Source: Cydia pomonella (taxonomy: Eukaryota > Arthropoda > Insecta > Lepidoptera > Tortricidae). From it: a stretch of DNA of 64,000 nt. The DNA lies in assembly GCF_033807575.1 (NCBI RefSeq), contig NC_084721.1, positions 5,766,001-5,830,000 on the forward strand, given 5' to 3'. Each line of letters opens with the position of its first letter. Position 1 is the first letter of the stretch. The notes beneath the pieces were generated by a model that saw nothing but the letters and a program-made list of their open reading frames with translations, did no database searches and was not told the origin of the DNA. A program made the translations under genes and the position numbers. This document shows, piece after piece, positions 22,448 to 35,100 of the stretch.

Positions 22448-22727
22448 TTGTAAGTTAGAGCGCGGTCGTCATGACGCAATCTGGAAGGTTAAGGGTCTCC
22501 ACAGATATATCGACGCGGAATCGGTAAAAACCGATAAAAAAAAAGCTTTAAGTCTACGCAATATCCGAACGACGTCTTTTTCGCTCTTATCGTGCAGACA
22601 TAAGGTTTACGATATCGGCTTCTGCTGATTCCTCGTCAATATATGTAGGGAGACCCTTATCCTGCCTTCAGGAGATATCCTTGTCAAAATTAATTTATTT
22701 CTCAGCCGAGCTCTAACTTGCAATACA
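22448..22727. mobile_element. Nested hairpin element (outer 22448-22727, inner 22490-22661)
   Basis: The outer arms 'ttgtaagttagagc' and 'gctctaacttgcaa' are inverse, and the inner arms 'taagggtctcc' and 'ggagaccctta' are inverse as well. The centre has mirrored 'atatcgacgcggaatc' and 'gattcctcgtcaatat'. No coding frame is present. Confidence 0.65.
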
Positions 22728-22834
22728 AACTACATCCTCAGTAAATCAGGCACTTCGCATATCAACATGTATATGTGTATCGGACCCTTACTTTTTTATT
22801 TCATTAAGATACTGTATTATAATTCTTTACTATC

Positions 22835-22840
22835 TTTATT
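22835..22840 (-). other. Possible poly(A) signal of PPP4R3
   Basis: tttatt on the plus strand gives AATAAA on the minus strand about 320 bp past the PPP4R3 stop codon; a second one is at 22795-22800. Either is plausible and neither is proven. Confidence 0.35.
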
Positions 22841-23161
22841 CCAGCCAAATTCCTAATTCCAACGCATATCCGCTCCAGCGAGTTTTCGACAGCGAACATT
22901 AACACAACCCATCATGAGGATTCTACACTTCAGGTGCGTCCAGACCGGGCGAACGCACCGCTGGCGCGTTTCACGAACGCGTACTATACAACGTCGCGTT
23001 CGTCAAGTCCAAGCCCACTTTTAGCCTCGCTCGATCTGCAAGCATCCGACAGCCGCTACTCTTGGGCCCATGTCACACCTCTATAGTAGTGCATCCTTAC
23101 GGCATCACTGATAGTGCACAGCTGGAGGGGGAGGGGAGGGTGTGCCGGTCACGGGGCAGCA

Positions 23162-26100
23162 CTACGCGAGGCGCGGCCGCTTGGCGTCGCGCTCGTCGGC
23201 GCCGGCGCCCGCGCCGCCCTCCTCCTCCTCGTCCGAGTCGCCGTCGTAGTCCACGAGGCCCTGCGCGACACTAAACGTTACCTCACCGTTCGACAGAAGC
23301 TGGAGATCTACCGTAAGATCGAACCCCCTTATTCATAAACGTGTACTAAAGTTGACAAGCCGCTAATAATCGGTTGTCCCTTTCCGACGTATTGGTATGA
23401 TGGATTGGTACGATTATTAGCGGCTTGTCAACTTTAGTAGACGTTTATGAATAGGCGGGTCCACACAGAGCGTGCATACGGGCGAGGCAATTTCCTCACG
23501 CACAAAACGGCCAGTGTAGACGTGCCTCGCACGAGGCGGTGCGCGCGTTTTCCTCGCCTGAGCGTGCCGCCTTGGCCGAGGCACGTCTACACGGATCGTC
23601 TTGTCATCGCCTAATAAGGGGGTAAATCATGACCACCTGACATGACCACATGACCTCTAGCGGCGTGTATGAAAAATTGGCGGTCAAATTGGAATCAATG
23701 ATATTACAAAATAGAATTGAATTTGTTTCGTTTTAACCCTTTCCCGCATATTGTTATGCATACTATTCGAGTTCAAATTTAAACAAATAATTCTATAATT
23801 ATCATGCAGTAAAAGTTTAAAACGAACGAAACAACACAAATGCAACTATCTTATACCTTTAAACGAGCAATTCTTGTATATATATAAATATATATATTTC
23901 TGTAATCTCGGAAAATAACGATTTCGCTGAAATTTGGTATATGGGGGTTTTTGGGGGTATACAATCGATCTAGATTAGTCTTATGTATGGGAAAACGCGT
24001 GTTTTCGAGTTTTCATGCGTTTTTCTTTCGACGCAGAATATGGTCGCTAATTTCGTGTTGCCGGCCGCTGTCCGTCTGGTCCAGCGGGTTAAGACGCGGA
24101 CTGCTAAACGAGTGTTACGGGTTCGAATCTCGCCCGGTGACTAACTTTTGTTTTTTTTTTTATATGTTCAAGTTTATATATAATTTTTTAATTTTTATTG
24201 TTTTAGACAAGTTTAATTTAGTAAAAAAATGTAGTTAAGATTATCACCTGTAGACCACCATATTACAATAAATAGTTATAACCGAGCAAAGCTCGGTCGC
24301 CCAGGTACTGTTCCATTAAATAATGAAATAAATTTCATTGTAAGTACTTTGTACCAGTATTAGGACCGTGGGACATTAGAGGTCAAAAATGATGTTGGAA
24401 GTATAAAATCGAGCAAAGTCAAAATATAATAAAGCTAATGTCCAATTGCCGACTAAAGGCCGCTTTCTAATAACAATACAATGATTGTAATAAGTCCGTG
24501 GCTCCATTCACAATAAATAATTGAATATGACCAAACCACACGAATCATTAAATGAGCTGACAATTCAAGGTATTGTTGACGAACGAGGTCATTACATTTA
24601 CAACTAAATGCCAAGGGCTTCAATCTCAGTTAATTTTAGGTTGCAGCAGTGTAAAGGTTATTCATATTGAATTATTCAGTTTATTTCTATATAATAAGTA
24701 TGGAGTTCTATAAAATTGTTACGCAAGAAAATGACATGATAAACAACGCGCTTTTCTCATGGTCCAGGATAAAATAAAATTGTGGCTTTGTGTTTGAGCT
24801 TAGAAAATGTAAAAGTGAAATACTTAGTTCGTTGAGTCGTTACCAAAGATAAATGGTCTTAAGCGCCATAGACGCTATTGGTGCTAAGTCCTGTATGTCA
24901 ATTACCGCGTTTTGAAAAATTTTCGACAAAATCTGTTTCATAATAGAATCTGGTGACAAACTTTCACAAGAATCGGTTAAGAATTGCGACCTGTAAAAGG
25001 AGAAAATCCGGACATACATACGAAATCAAAATGCCCGTTTTAAGAAGTTCGAAGACTTTCGAGACGCTTCAGTCATTAATTATTAATACTTTGGTAAAAA
25101 TTTGATTTTTTAAAAGTAAATATTTTTCCAAAAACAGGGAATATGCAGAAATTTACTCGCGAATCGGCTCGCTCTGTGGACCCTCCTGATGTTCTCGAGA
25201 AAGGTACAATTTAGATCACATTGAATGGACATTTTTGAATAGGCGGGTTAACACAGAGTGAACATACGCGCGAGGCAATTTCCTCGTATGTTCGCTCTGT
25301 GTGGACCCGCCTAATAATAAATAATTAAAGTCGATTTATCTTAGTGCAGCAGTTCTAGCATCACTAGACGGCACGAAACTAAATATAAAACATATTATCA
25401 AGTCGAAGCATACTTCAGATCTAGCTACTGCACTTATGCACTTCAGCCATAATATATTACTCAAAAGAAAGTAAGGGTCTCTAAGAATTATAGAAGAAAT
25501 ATGTGAATAAATAAATAAATATTATAGGACATTATTACACAAATTGACTAAGTCCCACAGTAAGCTCAATAAGGCTTGTGTTGAGGGTACTTAGACAACG
25601 ATATATATAATATATAAATATTTATAAATACTTAAATACATAGAAAACACCCATTACTCAGGAACAAATATCCATGCACATCACACGAATAAATGCCCTT
25701 ACCAGGATTTGAGTCCAGGACCATCAGCTTCGTAGGCGGGGTCACTACCCACTAGGCCAAACTGGTCATCGTGGAACATTTGACTACTTATTTATTTTAA
25801 TAAACTTTATTGCACAAAAGAAAGAAAAACTTAATTCCCTACTAGTCAACCTTAGGGTAAAGCAGAAATGATTGTAGGTGGTGCATTTAAAACTAAAAGA
25901 AATAAAATGTATAAGCCTTAATAACAACCAAAGCCTTGTTTTACTGTTACAAATAAAATACAGGATGTTTTTTGAAAAATACAGGCTGTGTAGAATGTAA
26001 GATAGGTTGGGAATTTGATATCTTTTATCTATCTAATGCCCACGGATTTTTAAAATTAACGATCAAACCCATATGACATTTCAATTTGGCAAACGAGGCA

Positions 26101-29100
26101 CCAAACACCCTGACCAGAAATATATGATCATTGTCAATAGGGCGCTGTTATTCTCATGTATAGTATGAACAATTTAGTTCCAATGAAATTCCGCAACATG
26201 GCGCGTGATCATATTACTGGTCAGGCTTTACTTTATTTTGAGCAGTATATACTAGTATTATTTTACAGCTAAAACATGCAAAAATTATAAGCGCATAAAG
26301 CATACAATATGTTGTATATCTTGCAGTAAAAAGCCAAGCACCACTCTATAACTAATAAAACTGTTCCCTCTGAAATATTTTGTACGCCTTTTGTCCACAA
26401 TATTAAATAGACTTACAGACATATCATATATTATATATTATCAGATATATCAGAGCGGCCAAGACGGTCACAAATATCTGAACACGCCTCTATTGTCAAG
26501 ATGTTAGAATGCGTGTTCATATATCTTTGAGCACCTCGGCCGCTCCGATATATCTGATGGCGTCTGTACATGCAAAAACATAAATAAAAAACGTATTACG
26601 GCGTGAGCCCGTGTAAGCTGACTAAAAAATAAGTGTTTGGGAGAAAGAAGAGAGGGAACCAAAAGTCTTCCTTGGCTCGGATACCTAATCGTCGGTATAC
26701 GCGGTGTTCAGAAAATATGTACGACAAACCTTAACGCATGTTACTGACATGATTGCCGAATTTACAGATTGCTGGACATGTACAGCTTTATCCCGATCCC
26801 AGCGAAGCGAAAAAAAAAAAAGATGATCCCAGCGAAGCAAGTAAGGCAAGAGGGAATCAAAAGTTTACCTTATAGAGTAATCTGGGCTCGGATACCTAAA
26901 CGTCAGTATGCGCGGGTATTTTTGCTGAGTAAATAGGTACAAATAAGATCCTGGTCCTAACGCATTTAACAGACACCTAATTACAAATTATGTGACATGT
27001 ACAGCATATACATAATAAGATGATCCCAGCGAAGCGAGTAAGGCGAGAGGGAACCAAAAGTTTACCTTATCGAGTAATCTGGGCTCGGATACCTGAACGT
27101 CGGTGTGCGCCGGTTTGGGCGACGCCGTGTTGAGCAGCACTCTGCTCGGCCCGTTCGCGCTCTCTGTACTCGTGCAAACTTTCTTTTCTACTATTTTACC
27201 TGGAAAATGTTGACAGTTTATTCATAACATATAATATTATATAAATCAAATATAAAAGATATAATATAGATATATCTGTATATGGGTGGCCAATGTCAAG
27301 CTGAAATTGGTAATTTATACCAAAAGGTTATATCTCGTTTGTGAGTTATAAAAAAAGAAAAAAGGTAAACAATCTTGATATGACTACTAGCCGCACAAGG
27401 GTGCGTTTCTGAGCGGTAGAGCAACGCCTGCCAAAGCGTCAATGTCAAGTTAAAGTTTTCGATTTAGGCCATGAGATAGTTAAATTTGCCCACATTTACG
27501 TTTAGAGCAAGGACTCACTGTCGAGCTACGCTTCTAGGCCAAGAGTCGGCAAACTTTTGACAAGAGCCAACCGCGGTCGGCTTAAAGAGCCGCAAATGTG
27601 CCTAGCAGCCGCATGCGGTTCGAGCGTCGTGGTTTGCCGACTATTGTCCTAGTCGTGCATCGCTATACTCTGTTTCTTTGGGTAGTTAAATAAATGTAAA
27701 CAATGTGTTTTTACATTTTCGGGTACTTGAAACATCAGTTAAACATCCAAATAGAAAACTGCCTGGATCTGTCCCTCATCGTCCTGGGTTTATCTTATTT
27801 AATTTAATCGTGTAATGTTTTCATTTACCCTCAAATGGCTAAACATTCCGTCTCGTTTTAGGTTCTTTACTAGGAATAAGTAATAGAAAATATTACAAAA
27901 CGAAATTATTATTGATTAATCAGATCATCCTGAGATATTCCTAGCACGATTATAGCAGCTTCATTGTTACAATGAGTAAGTAATATATCGTACTAAAACT
28001 TCTCTAAGTGTTGACTTATAATATTCTGGTCCAACGAAATACCTCACTGTGGTTTGTTTACATTTTGTTAAATACCTAAAGAAATACATGATATAATCAA
28101 TATAGTCGTATATTACCGATGGCGTCGAGCGCGTGGTGCGGGTGCGGGTGCGGCTGCGCGGGCTCGAGCGGCGGCTCGTCGTCCAGCTCGTCCTCGTCGT
28201 TGAACCACATCTCCTCCTCGTCGTCGGGCGCGCGCGCCTCGCGGCGGTAGTAGTGCGTCACTAGTCAGTATATATTACCGATGGCGTCGAGCGCGTGGTG
28301 CGGGTGCGGGTGCGGCTGCGCGGGCTCGAGCGGCGGCTCGTCGTCCAGCTCGTCCTCGTCGTTGAACCACATCTCCTCCTCGTCGTCGGGCGCGCGCGCC
28401 TCGCGGCGGTAGTAGTGCGTCACTAGTCAGTATATATTACCGATGGCGTCGAGCGCGTGGTGCGGGTGCGGGTGCGGCTGCGCGGGCTCGAGCGGCGGCT
28501 CGTCGTCCAGCTCGTCCTCGTCGTTGAACCACATCTCCTCCTCGTCGTCGGGCGCGCGCGCCTCGCGGCGGTAGTAGTGCGTCACTAGTCAGTATATATT
28601 ACCGATGGCGTCGAGCGCGTGGTGCGGGTGCGGGTGCGGCTGCGCGGGCTCGAGCGGCGGCTCGTCGTCCAGCTCGTCCTCGTCGTTGAACCACATCTCC
28701 TCCTCGTCGTCGGGCGCGCGCGCCTCGCGGCGGTAGTAGTGCGTCACTAGTCAGTATATATTACCGATGGCGTCGAGCGCGTGGTGCGGGTGCGGGTGCG
28801 GCTGCGCGGGCTCGAGCGGCGGCTCGTCGTCCAGCTCGTCCTCGTCGTTGAACCACATCTCCTCCTCGTCGTCGGGCGCGCGCGCCTCGCGGCGGTAGTA
28901 GTGCGTCACTAGTCAGTATATATTACCGATGGCGTCGAGCGCGTGGTGCGGGTGCGGGTGCGGCTGCGCGGGCTCGAGCGGCGGCTCGTCGTCCAGCTCG
29001 TCCTCGTCGTTGAACCACATCTCCTCCTCGTCGTCGGGCGCGCGCGCCTCGCGGCGGTAGTAGTGCGTCACTAGTCAGTATATATTACCGATGGCGTCGA

Positions 29101-32100
29101 GCGCGTGGTGCGGGTGCGGGTGCGGCTGCGCGGGCTCGAGCGGCGGCTCGTCGTCCAGCTCGTCCTCGTCGTTGAACCACATCTCCTCCTCGTCGTCGGG
29201 CGCGCGCGCCTCGCGGCGGTAGTAGTGCGTCACTAGTCAGTATATATTACCGATGGCGTCGAGCGCGTGGTGCGGGTGCGGGTGCGGCTGCGCGGGCTCG
29301 AGCGGCGGCTCGTCGTCCAGCTCGTCCTCGTCGTTGAACCACATCTCCTCCTCGTCGTCGGGCGCGCGCGCCTCGCGGCGGTAGTAGTGCGTCACTAGTC
29401 AGTATATATTACCGATGGCGTCGAGCGCGTGGTGCGGGTGCGGGTGCGGCTGCGCGGGCTCGAGCGGCGGCTCGTCGTCCAGCTCGTCCTCGTCGTTGAA
29501 CCACATCTCCTCCTCGTCGTCGGGCGCGCGCGCCTCGCGGCGGTAGCGCGAGCGCAGCAGCGACGGGACCACGGCCTCGGCCACGCCCACGCTGCCGCTC
29601 ACTGACAAACATATCCTTATTTTATATCATTGTTGAATTACCAGCTAGCACTGGTGGCCTAACGGTAAGAATGTGCGACTTTCAATCCGGAGGTCGCGAG
29701 TTCAAACCCCGGCACGTACCAATGACTTTTTCGGAACTTATGTAAGAAATACCATTTGATATTTACCAGTCGCTTTTCGGTGAAGGGAACATCGTGAGGC
29801 AACCGGACTAATCCCAATAAGGCCTAGTTTACCCTCTGTAGTAGATAGGTATAGGTAGATTGGCATAGGCATGCCAAATCTGGGGATTAGTTGTCAAGCT
29901 TCCATGAGCCGTGGCAAAAATGCCAGGACAATGCGAAAAAGAAGACTGTAATTACAAGCAAAGTTGTTAAACTAACGTACTAGCCTAGACAATTATGTCA
30001 ACAGGGTCATAAAATCGAATCAGTTAACATCCTATTGACTAGTACATTTATTCGTTTTGAGTCTACTATGGAACACACAACACAAACATACATAAAATGC
30101 CCTTAATCAGCTAAAAAGAAATCACACTGTAGTTAACAAAGTTATACAATCCTAGTCTGCATCCAACTGTACTTTAAAGCCTAAGTATAAACTACGTATA
30201 ATTTTCCATTTTGTAACAAAGATGTTACGATTTATGTTACCAATAAATAAACACATGTAATAATATGTCCTATCATTAACACTCATTATTTTACCTACAT
30301 TACCTAAAATTATCTTGTTACAAAATATAAGGATATATTAGTGATACATGTATACTATAATAGTATTTTATACAATTATACGATATACTATAATAGTATT
30401 TTATACAATTATACGATATACTATAATAGTATTTTCAATCGAGTACCGTGTTTAGGCATTGAAGCTTGCTGAATTGCCTAAGTAAGGTACGAGATTGAAA
30501 AGCTTGATTATATCACTATTGTATACACTACTTTTTCGACGAGTCATCTAAAATAATACTTTCTTTACTATAAAACCTAAATAATGTATGAAGAAAAAAA
30601 AATGTAGTGCAAGACATAATGAAATAGTTGCCCGTTTATCTTTTCTATGGGAGTGCAGCAGCATGTGATAGGTCAATTTTTTTATAGTTGACTACAGCAT
30701 ATCGAAATGAATATTATAGTTGAGTTGAGCCTACGCCCTTGGTTGGGTTGGGAGCCCATACATGAAAAGTATGCAATTATAGTTTGGTATACGAAATTTT
30801 AATTCAACCATTACAGTTGACCAAGTAAAACAATTTTTTTTTAAATTTGTAAAAACAAATAACTTACCTCGGTCCCGCTCTTTTAGTTTATCCTGATGCT
30901 GATCATATCGCGTCTTCAACGCTTTAAAAGTCTGTACATATTCCACGTCTTCTAAAATTTTGCCGTAGTTTTCGACCACGTGTGAACAAAGCGACTTGAT
31001 ATCCTCCAGCTTTATGAACTCGAATAGTTCTAGTATAGCAGAGTCGAGTAGGTTATACCTGAAAACAGTGTAACAAACATAGATTATAAAATACAATGCA
31101 GTATTTTTCCATCAAACGTCACTGGATGGAATTGAATTCAATTTATTCAGAATGACGATTCTGGAATTGTTTGCATTAAATATTTACAGATTTTGTCGTC
31201 GAGAAACAAAAAATAATTTTACAGTTTGTGTATGTTTTGGCACAGTTTAATTCACATTCAATGATTGCTGTTTTAGGATAAGAAATTGGTAAAAGCTTTC
31301 TATAATATCAAGAATAATCTCAAGGTCCTGCACATAATTTCTTTTCGTATTCGTCCGTTATTAGTGCATTCGTGCTCTGTAATGAGTTTATTTCATGGTC
31401 CTGGGCAGATATTTTCTTTTCAAACTCGTCCAAGCTATGATACTAACAAGGAAGGGTACCCAACTGTCCGACTCCGATTTGATTCATTTTGATATATGTT
31501 ATAGAGTAGTCTAAAATAACGGACACGTATTTTTTTTTAGCTGCCCAAACTCAACCTATTGGGAGAAATTGTCCACCAAAGTACTAAAAAGTTACTAAAT
31601 CTTCTAACTCCTATAGAAAGTGATGCTCGAGCAACTTCCTAGTTAATGGCTTATTTGAGTATATGTTTGAGAACAGGAAAAAATAATGTACACGTGTTTT
31701 GTTATATCTGCTTAAACTCAAGTTTTCCTAAAAAAACACCCGTCTTAATGTGTAACTTTAGCGATAAGGTATTATAAAACTTCGAATGTCGATTTTTTTA
31801 GGAAAAAATGAGTTTTAGCTGATATAACAAAACACGTGCTCATTATTTTTTGCTGCTTTCAAACATATACTCAAACCAGCCATTAACTAGCAAGTTGCTC
31901 GAGCATCACTTTCTATAGGAGTTAGAAGATTTAGTAACTTTTTAGTACTTTGGAGGACAATTTCTCCCAATAGGTTGAGTTTGGGCAGCTAAAAAAAATA
32001 CGTGTCCGTTATTTTAGACTACTCTATAACATATATCAAAATGAATCAAATCGGAGTCGGACAGTTGGGTACCCTTCCTTGTAAGAAGACTGCAAACAGG

Positions 32101-35100
32101 TGAGCTCTTGCATCTCATTCCAAAGAAGGCCTCATTGCGCAACTCACCAATTTCTACCAACAGACACGTCTTCACTGTGCATCACATTATCACTTACCGC
32201 GTTATTTAAGTTATAAATTGTGCGAATCGGGGTGTTATCACCTCTCAAACTTCTCCTATTTTTGTAAGTCTTTCCTGTTCAGTTTTACAGAAATTTCTGA
32301 AAAATTTATCTTCTTGTGATACATACCTGCCATTATTTCTAAGGAACGCATCTATAACCGGCGCAAAGAGATTTCCCTTGATGATGTACCGGTTGTAGTA
32401 TTCGTCCTTCAGCGCCGTGATTTTGCGCATGAATCTGAGAGCACCCAGCACTAGGAAGGTGTGTGTTGATCGCATAAGAACCAGTATGCGGCGAAGGAGA
32501 TCCTGTGAACATGAAATAATAGGAGAATACATCAAACCTTGTATGACGACCGGTTTGGCCTAGTGGGTAGTGACCCTGCCTACGAAGCTGATGGTCCCGG
32601 GTTCAAATCCTGGTAAGGGCATTTATTCGTGTGATGAGCATGGATATTTGTTCCTGAGTCATGGGTGTTTTCTATGTATTTAAGTATTTATAAATATTTA
32701 TATATTATATATATCGTTGTCTAAGTACCCTCAATACAAGCCTTATTGAGCTTACTGTGGGACTTAGTCAATTTGTGTAATAATGTCCTATAATATTTAT
32801 TTATTATTTATTTATTTGTAGTTTATTATCGCATCAGATAGATAGTGACGGCCTGAGTGACCAAGTATATTGTAATGCACCTTTTTGACTTAGAAATAAT
32901 AATAAAATAATAAATGCACTACTTGACGCTAAACGTAGACTACGAAAATAATAAGCGTTTTGGTAAGAAAACTGATGTATTGAGTGAGCACTCTATGCTT
33001 ACTTATTTCTCTAAAAGGGACATTAGACAAATACCGAATGCAGCTGGTCCTAATACCATCTGAGCTTGAATTCTCTATTTAAGGTGTGTTTGTTAAAAGT
33101 TTATTTCAATTGAAAGGAATTTAACCCTTTGAACACCACGCCCAAATGCTGTACGGCGCGTCAACGTCAACCTCGTCGAAATGCACAATTGGGCTGTTGC
33201 CTCGCGCGTTAATTGACGTTATTGGCGGTCAAAGGGTTAAGGAACTTCTGCTTGCAAGATTTCATTAAACTGGCACTAGGTCTAGGTCTCAACTTCATCC
33301 GTCATCACCGTCGCGACTATAAAGGCGTATAAAGTTTCGGTAACTAGGATTCTTTGGCATGGGATCAGAAAATCAATTTTATTATCATTGCTATTAGTTT
33401 TAAGATCCCAAATGAAAAGAGTTTATTGTTCTATCTTGACCGGAAGTCTGGGGGCACAGCAGTGCCCCCACCAAGTCGAGCAAAAAAGCATCACGGCCGT
33501 ACCATCCTTTTCTCGAAGCAATTCAGATTTTTTTACAAGTATTGTTTTTGATGGGATTTTTTTTTCTTTTATTAAGAAACAAACGGTCATTTACATTAAA
33601 TATTGCATTTTGAAGTTTAACAACTTTTCCTTAAATTTTTCTTTTAAAACATAACTGACAACCAGCACTTGGAGAGGCAATATAACGCCCAAATCAATAA
33701 TTTTGTCAGGGTTGCCCTTCTGGCATCTAAAGGACCTAATGTATGTACTCCACAAAATTCCATTTTGTAACTTGTTTGGAAAACAAGCTAAATTTTGTGT
33801 AGAAAACGTACCTTGTTCAATATGCAAGTTTTGATGTGATAAGTGTGATGCTCGACACAGAACGAGAGCAATTCCAGGACCAGCCCCAGTAGCTGCACAG
33901 TGTGATAGTCTTCCCTCAGGGGTTTCTCTCCAGTTGTGTTCTGTAGTAATGGTGCTGTGGAAAAGAAAATAATGTTATCGATTTGCAGATTTTCAGGCAA
34001 ACTACCTAATTATTGGCCTCTATTTTTGACAGGGAGTCACCACTATTGCCTATAAAAAAACTCCACTCTCAAACTTGCTTGTTTGCGACCGACGTAAACG
34101 TGACCTGACGTAAAACTCATCTGGTGAATGTAGGCAGTCTGGAGTAGATCACTTTATAGCAATAAGACCGCCTGATGTCTACCTCATTTTTTTATTGTGT
34201 CCTTTTACTGGGGTATGATATAAAAAGCATTTGTATTTGATGTTCCCATCCTTGAATATCAGATAAGATCATAATGATATTCTATGAATGAAATTTGAAT
34301 ACCAATTATTTAACAAATAAAATTATTATTCAAACAACTCATTACAATAATAATTAGCACATTACGTTGTATGAAACAAGTAATATACTATATCATAACA
34401 ATCTTCCATATTACATACCTATAAGTGTCTGTATACTGTGTTTGTAGAAAAAGTTTAGGAAATCTGCTTTTTCACTTTTATTGACCGAAGCTAGCATGCT
34501 CTCCGGGTCCAGGAGGATACGTAAGACGCCCATCAGCTGCACAGCACCTCCGAGTTCAGGGTCACGGTCCCGTAGCATCTGTTCTATCACTATGTTAAGC
34601 AGCATGTGCTCCTGAAAAGTGTAAATAATCAGGTATGTAATCTTAGGTCATTGTCAAGGCCAGATCTTGATAAGATAACTGTATAGGTTGTTTTTAAAAA
34701 CACCTGTGTATAAGATTAATACAGATTGGCCCAGAAATGTTAATTTTTAGAAACATTTTAATTACCTAACTATGAATTAAAAAGCTCATGGCTTCAAATG
34801 TGCTTAGAAATGATAAAATTTATGTTTTTATCTACACATATGCCTGGTAAAAAAAAAAATTACAACATATTTTAGGACCATCCTTTATTACTAGTAGCTC
34901 TGGCAGAAAGCTGTGTCCGACTTTTGAAGGATTACAGATTAGCTAACTTATTTATGGTTAACCTTACTAGGAAGTAAGTAATAAGGAGAATGCCAAAATC
35001 TTAATTATTATTTAATTATTAAATTGTCAGTATTAATATATTTAATGGTCAGTGTAGACGTGCCTCGGCCGAGACAGCGAACGCGTTTTCCTCGCCTGAG

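Larger units (their letters stand above)
12697..22790. other. Gene-free intergenic region between CFAP36 and PPP4R3 (convergent 3' ends)
   Basis: CFAP36 ends at 12696 and PPP4R3 ends at 23162 on the opposite strand, so both transcripts run into this stretch. I see no exon with family similarity; the longest open frames (88 aa at 15413 and 130 aa at 16722 minus) have no recognisable motif. The stretch contains at least ten hairpin or TIR elements, listed separately, and an AT-rich remainder (13560-14170, 14350-15040, 15190-16480, 16645-17950, 18330-19830, 20820-21540, 21710-22440). Confidence 0.55.
23261..27065 (-). other. PPP4R3 intron 8: contents
   Basis: This 3.8-kb intron separates the exon with the 'GKIVEKK' start from the C-terminal exon. 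It holds a hairpin element (23329-23454), two copies of a GC-rich MITE (23453-23608 and 25240-25313), a tRNA-like SINE head inside another repeat (23880-24300), a minus-strand SINE (25506-25771), a hairpin repeat (26440-26565) and decayed copies of exon 8 (26640-27040). I see no further coding exon in it. The remaining parts (24310-25230 and 25780-26430) are AT-rich and featureless. Confidence 0.55.

Noticed and set aside
23062..23338. Plus-strand frames of 70-74 aa rich in Arg/Pro/Ala
   Set aside because: They are antisense to the GC-rich last exon of PPP4R3, which reads 'GLVDYDGDSDEEEE' on the minus strand.
24070..24142. Functional tRNA-Ser gene
   Set aside because: A and B boxes are fine, but the anticodon arm does not pair and the sequence is embedded in a dispersed repeat, so it is a SINE-type derivative.
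28111..29546. CRISPR-like regular repeat array
   Set aside because: The units are 162 bp with no unique spacers, and they are copies of an exon plus its splice donor. The context is an insect gene.
29409..29612. Arginine-rich frame over PPP4R3 exon 7
   Set aside because: It is the shifted reading of GC-rich exon 7; the true frame encodes the conserved acidic 'EEEMWFNDEDE' block.
32545..32630. Functional tRNA gene at the SINE head
   Set aside because: The head continues into a SINE body and A/T-rich tail shared with three other copies; no acceptor stem closes.
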